In this document: piece by piece, positions 4,357-6,849 of the stretch
Numbering within the stretch: the stretch's first letter is position 1
Layout: every line of letters begins with the position of its first letter
From: JBDTMT01 sp033764095
Lineage (GTDB): Bacteria > Desulfobacterota > Binatia > HRBIN30 > CADEER01
Length of the DNA: 6,849 nt
Direction of reading: 5' to 3'
Assembly: GCA_033764095.1 (NCBI GenBank)
Contig: JANRJF010000408.1
Location: 1 to 6,849, forward strand
The notes under the pieces: model-generated
The model's database searches: none
Told to the model about the DNA's origin: nothing
The model's input: the letters and a program-made list of their open reading frames with translations, nothing else
Program-made: the position numbers and the translations under genes

Positions 4357-6290
4357 CGCTCGAGGTACGACCCCGTCAGCACGAACATCTCGTCGTCGGT
4401 GGTGACGCCGAAGCCGACCGTGCAGGCGTCGCAGGCGCCGTCGCCGGCGCCGGGCGACGAATCGCACTCGCTGTTCTGCCGGCACGGCGCACCCAGCGCA
4501 CCGGCGGCGCAGTGCGTCGCCGCGCAGGGGAAGCCGTTGGTCGGCGTCAGCGACCGGCGCTTCACCTCGGCCGGATTGCTCCAGCCGTTGTCGTAGAGCG
4601 CGCAGTAGGTGACGGTGCGCTCGGCGTCGGTGGCGACGCGCGGGCCGAGCTGCAGCAGCGGATCGAAGCCGAGGATGAGCGCGTCGGCGTAGGTGAGGCT
4701 GGTGTAGAGCAGGCTCTCGTCGGGATCGCGCAGGCGCGGGGCGACGGCGGCGCCGACCGCGGCGATCAGCTCCTCGACCGTCACCGCGGCGTCGCCGTTG
4801 GCGTCGAAGCGCTCGCAGGACGCAGCTGGCGCGCCGTCGAGCGCCAGGCCGACGCCGAGCACCAGCTCGTCGATCGACACCGCCTCGTCGCCGTTGCAGT
4901 CGCCGGCCGCCGGCGGCGCCACCGACTCGCACGGCGCGCCGGCGCACAGGTCGCGCACCGGGAAGATCGGATCCGGCCCGTAGGGCGAGCACGGCTGCCC
5001 CGCGTTCGGTCCGGACGCGCAGGCGAAGCGGCCGGCGAAGGCGCGGAAGCGCTTGCCGCGCTTATGGGTGTGCGAGCTCATGTCGAGCAGGCGCGTGTTG
5101 GCCGGCAGCACGTAGTGATGGCAGACCTCGTCGATGGCGAACGGCGGCACCACCATCTTGGCGATGCCGGTGACGTCGACGAAGCGGCGCAGCGGGCGGC
5201 GCTGCTCGTCGGGCGCGGCGAAGGTGAAGTTGACCCACATGTCGAGCTTCGCCGGCTGGTCGACGACGTTGTAGGCGTGCGAGTTCCACACCAGGATGCC
5301 CTTCAGCGGCGCCTCGTCGTAGACGCCGTCGCGGCCGCTGAGCGAGGAGCCCATGCTGGTGAACAGGCTGGTCGAGCCGTTGCCGATGCCGGCGTCGCCG
5401 GGCCCGAAGCCGATGCAGGCGACCGACGGCACCGGCGGGCTCGCACAGACGCCGTCGGCGCCGCAGAAGGCGGTGTCGGTCGGCGTGCACGCCTGGCCGT
5501 CGCGCACCCCGCCGCGGCAGGCGAAGCTGCCCCACACCGGCGCGGTGATCGGCGTCGCGCCGGTGTAGGCGATCACCACCGCGTGATGGCTGAGCGGATC
5601 CTGGCGCGCCTCGATGTTCTTGTAGCGGAACTTGCTGCCGTCCGGCGTGCGGAACTCGGCCGGCACCTGGTCGGTGAGGTCGTAGTAGCTGGCCGAGCAG
5701 GTCTCGCGCTCGCTCGACGGCGGCAGCACCTGGCGCGGCGCGCGAATCTGCACGCCGACGCCGGGCGGCGGCGGGTCGAGCGGCTTCACCTGCAGCGGCT
5801 CGGCAGGCGGCAGGCAGGCGTCGAACAGCTCGGCGGTGCCGGGCACGACGCCGTCGAGCGGGGCGCCGTCCTCGATCCAGCGCTGCACCAGCTCCAGCTC
5901 CGCCGCCGCCAGCGGCGGCAGCCCGCCGAGCGGCATCGGGCGCAGCGGCGCCTGCCAGCGCTCGGGCTGGCTGGCGGCGGCGAGGTTCAACCACAGCAGG
6001 CTGCGCCCCTTGTTGGCCGGCACGACGCGCAGCAGGTTGGGAAACTGCGCGCTGGCGATCGAGCGCACCGGCTGGTCGAGCAGGTTGGCGTAGGCGACGC
6101 CGCGCGTCAGGTCGAGCTCGCCGGCCGGCGCGGCGCCGCTGTGACAGGCCGCGGCGGTGCAGCCGTGGCGCTCGAAGATCAGCGTCTGGATCATGTCGAA
6201 GGTGCTATCGAAGTGCTCGTCGCACGCGCCGAACGCCGGCGCGGCGAGCGCCAGCAGCAGCAACAGCCCAGCCCCGAGCCTGATCCGCAT
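4353..6290 (-). CDS. Exported CX4CH cytochrome-like / copper type II monooxygenase-like fusion
   Basis: This is a 645-residue exported protein. Residues 1-22 are a signal peptide; Cys23 follows it directly in an atypical FGAC context, so lipidation is possible but weak. Residues 30-145 resemble a c-type cytochrome domain: Cys44-x4-Cys49-His50, LDL at 59-61, and Met119 in RPMPLGG as a possible axial ligand. Residues about 195-645 match the fold of peptidylglycine/dopamine monooxygenases (copper type II, ascorbate-dependent): His235-His236, His338 and His407-x-His409 (HTHKRGKRF) and Met635 (TTDDEMF) correspond to the two copper sites. These enzymes hydroxylate C-H bonds using O2; the substrate here is unknown. 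A dockerin-like pair (463-517) and three CxxG...C cysteine loops are inserted. The start at 6290 is chosen for its signal peptide and a G-rich ribosome site 8 bases upstream; the longer frame to 6593 would translate through a palindrome. It is alone on its strand, convergent with the SDR gene. Confidence 0.85.
   Translation of the reverse strand: MRIRLGAGLLLLLALAAPAFGACDEHFDSTFDMIQTLIFERHGCTAAACHSGAAPAGELDLTRGVAYANLLDQPVRSIASAQFPNLLRVVPANKGRSLLWLNLAAASQPERWQAPLRPMPLGGLPPLAAAELELVQRWIEDGAPLDGVVPGTAELFDACLPPAEPLQVKPLDPPPPGVGVQIRAPRQVLPPSSERETCSASYYDLTDQVPAEFRTPDGSKFRYKNIEARQDPLSHHAVVIAYTGATPITAPVWGSFACRGGVRDGQACTPTDTAFCGADGVCASPPVPSVACIGFGPGDAGIGNGSTSLFTSMGSSLSGRDGVYDEAPLKGILVWNSHAYNVVDQPAKLDMWVNFTFAAPDEQRRPLRRFVDVTGIAKMVVPPFAIDEVCHHYVLPANTRLLDMSSHTHKRGKRFRAFAGRFACASGPNAGQPCSPYGPDPIFPVRDLCAGAPCESVAPPAAGDCNGDEAVSIDELVLGVGLALDGAPAASCERFDANGDAAVTVEELIAAVGAAVAPRLRDPDESLLYTSLTYADALILGFDPLLQLGPRVATDAERTVTYCALYDNGWSNPAEVKRRSLTPTNGFPCAATHCAAGALGAPCRQNSECDSSPGAGDGACDACTVGFGVTTDDEMFVLTGSYLER
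4740..4904 (-). other. Dockerin-like EF-hand pair inserted in the copper enzyme
   Basis: Residues 463-517 contain two calcium-loop-like segments, DCNGDEAVSIDE (464-475) and DANGDAAVTVEE (496-507). Each has Asp/Asn/Asp at positions 1, 3 and 5, a Ser/Thr at 9 and Glu at 12, followed by a short helix. A second Cys (492) precedes loop 2. The insertion falls between the HxH motif and the C-terminal Met ligand. The same layout, including Cys just after the first Asp, is seen in the secreted protein at 171-1490. Confidence 0.75.
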
Positions 6291-6296
6291 GCGGTG

Positions 6297-6304
6297 ATCC
6301 CCCC
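6297..6304 (-). promoter_or_regulatory. Ribosome binding site of the copper protein gene
   Basis: The minus strand reads GGGGGGAT here, with its G-run ending 8 bases before the ATG at 6290. Together with the signal peptide that begins at that ATG, it fixes the start. Confidence 0.5.
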
Positions 6305-6326
6305 GTTCGGCGCGTAGCACGGGCGC

Positions 6327-6482
6327 CGGGAACCACAAAGGCACAAAGACACCACGGCTCACCAAGGGAGCCGTCTGGGGTCGAGGGGCCGAGCCGCTCA
6401 GTCCTTCAATGAACCGTCGTCCCCTCGACCCCAGACAGCTCCCTTGGTGAGCCGTGGTGTCTTTGTGCCTTTGTGGTTCCCG
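6327..6482. repeat. Nearly perfect 62-bp-arm palindrome with 32-base loop
   Basis: Bases 6327-6388 and 6421-6482 are reverse complements at 61 of 62 positions; the only difference is C6372/A6437. Read on the minus strand this becomes G with U, which still pairs. Near its outer end each arm contains an 8-base direct repeat, CACAAAGG/CACAAAGA (6334-6349). No target-site duplication is seen at the ends and no transposase is nearby. Similar A-rich 'CACAAAGGCACAAAGACAC' strings are, from memory, dispersed repeats in several environmental bacterial phyla. It lies 36 bases upstream of the copper protein start, within its promoter or leader. It could be a dispersed non-coding repeat, a miniature element, or a leader hairpin. 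Confidence 0.9.
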
Positions 6483-6655
6483 CCCCTGCCTAGGCCGCAG
6501 TCTCCGCTGCCCAAATACCGGGCAAGGCACTCCGGCCGCGCGCGCGCCCTGAGCGGGTCCACACGCGCTTATGCGTGGCATGCCGATTGCCACTTGAGAG
6601 CCGGCCCGGTGGGCGCAAGACCGGTTTGCCGCGTTCCGGGGGGATCGTCCGCTTC
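6483..6655. other. Non-coding leader region before the alpha-E gene
   Basis: With the palindrome and the copper-gene leader, it completes a 365-base stretch without a gene (6291-6655). Apart from the sigma-54-like site at 6576-6590, small dyads are visible: CACGC/GCGTG around GCTTAT (about 6563-6577), and GCAA/TTGC around ACCGGT-containing sequence (6615-6629). A G-run (6638-6643) lies 12 bases before the ATG at 6656, a loose ribosome site. No RNA gene is recognised. Confidence 0.5.
6576..6590 (+). promoter_or_regulatory. Candidate sigma-54 (-24/-12) promoter
   Basis: TGGCAT, five bases, TTGC matches the sigma-54 consensus TGGCAC-N5-TTGC at all but one listed position, with GG and GC at the correct distance. 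Transcription would start near 6602, giving a leader of about 54 bases before the alpha-E start at 6656. The same bases also form a dyad, TGGCA-N7-TGCCA (6576-6592), which could be a regulator site instead. No enhancer-binding activator is encoded in the window. Confidence 0.45.
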
Positions 6656-6849
6656 ATGCTCAGCCGCATCGCCGATTCGCTGTACTGGATGTCGCGCTAC
6701 CTCGAGCGCGCCGGCAACACGGCGCGCCTGGTGGAGATCAACCTCGTTCACCTGCTGGAGGCCGAGGACGCCTTGCCCGAGGCGGCGCAGTGGAAGCCGC
6801 TGCTGTCGATCAGCTCCAGCGAGGAGGCCTACCAGGCGCGCTACGAGGG
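6656..6849 (+). CDS. Alpha-E domain protein (DUF403 type), 5' part only
   Basis: The first 64 codons are visible and the frame runs off the window end. The N-terminus MLSRIADSLYWMSRYLERAGNT (given as two parts: MLSRIADSLYWMSRY and LERAGNTARL) matches the start of the alpha-E family, helical cytoplasmic proteins that usually begin MLSR(V/I)AxxxYWxxRYxERAxNxAR. The start codon is therefore firm, although the ribosome site is weak. In many bacteria this gene follows an ATP-grasp gene (circularly permuted type) and precedes a transglutaminase-like or proteasome-like protease gene, suggesting peptide ligation or modification. Here no ATP-grasp gene lies upstream, so it starts its own transcript; the genes downstream are outside the window. 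Confidence 0.88.
   Translation, partial: MLSRIADSLYWMSRYLERAGNTARLVEINLVHLLEAEDALPEAAQWKPLLSISSSEEAYQARYE

Noticed and set aside
4512..6317. 601-codon open frame on the + strand opposite the copper protein
   Set aside because: The translation is Arg/Ala/Gly/Val-rich low-complexity sequence with no motif. The opposite strand has a signal peptide and metal-ligand motifs. Long antisense frames are expected at this GC content.
6327..6482. Insertion sequence ends or a CRISPR repeat
   Set aside because: There is no transposase between the arms (32-base loop), no target-site duplication at the borders, and no regular repeat-spacer array anywhere in the window.
6291..6593. N-terminal extension of the copper protein to an ATG at 6593
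   Set aside because: It would translate straight through the palindrome and place the signal peptide inside the protein. The ATG at 6290 has a ribosome site and begins a normal signal peptide.
1..6849. tRNA, rRNA or riboswitch
   Set aside because: No tRNA cloverleaf, rRNA-like conserved string or recognisable riboswitch core was found on reading both strands of the non-coding parts.

Overview
The window is very GC-rich DNA, probably from an uncultured soil or aquatic bacterium of the deltaproteobacterial/Binatota type. This placement is inferred from gene style, not from a marker gene. The indications are exported proteins with dockerin-like 'GDCNGDxxVxxxEL' EF-hand pairs, thrombospondin type 3 calcium loops, cohesin-like modules with conserved cysteines, a Cys-plus-transmembrane-plus-Arg C-terminal sorting tag, and a CX4CH cytochrome-like domain fused to a copper monooxygenase fold. 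Myxococcota is the main alternative.

Layout: 1-170 is non-coding, with G-runs on the + strand followed by C-runs (quadruplex potential on both strands). 171-1490 (-) encodes a secreted protein: dockerin-like pair, one cohesin-like module, TSP3-type repeat, Cys-containing C-terminal domain. A 195-bp divergent gap follows. 1686-3338 (+) encodes a secreted protein with three cohesin-like modules, a Thr/Pro linker and a C-terminal membrane-anchor tag. 3339-3520 holds two inverted copies of a small GC-rich palindrome. 3521-4276 (+) is a short-chain dehydrogenase/reductase. It converges on 4353-6290 (-), a 645-residue exported protein joining a CX4CH cytochrome-like domain to a copper type II, ascorbate-dependent-monooxygenase-like core with all six expected copper ligands; a dockerin-like EF-hand pair is inserted in the core. 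The 77-bp convergent gap carries a terminator-like hairpin and another small palindrome that supplies the stop codon of the copper protein. 6291-6655 is non-coding and contains a nearly perfect 62-bp-arm palindrome and a candidate sigma-54 promoter. 6656 to the end is the 5' part of an alpha-E domain protein gene.

How the genes may work together: three of the five genes make exported proteins built from overlapping modules. The same four-cysteine cohesin-like module occurs once in the first protein and three times in the anchored second protein. Dockerin-like pairs occur in the first protein and in the copper enzyme. This permits, but does not prove, a surface scaffold (three modules on an anchor) that holds dockerin-bearing partners, including a redox enzyme. 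The SDR and alpha-E genes show no sequence link to this.
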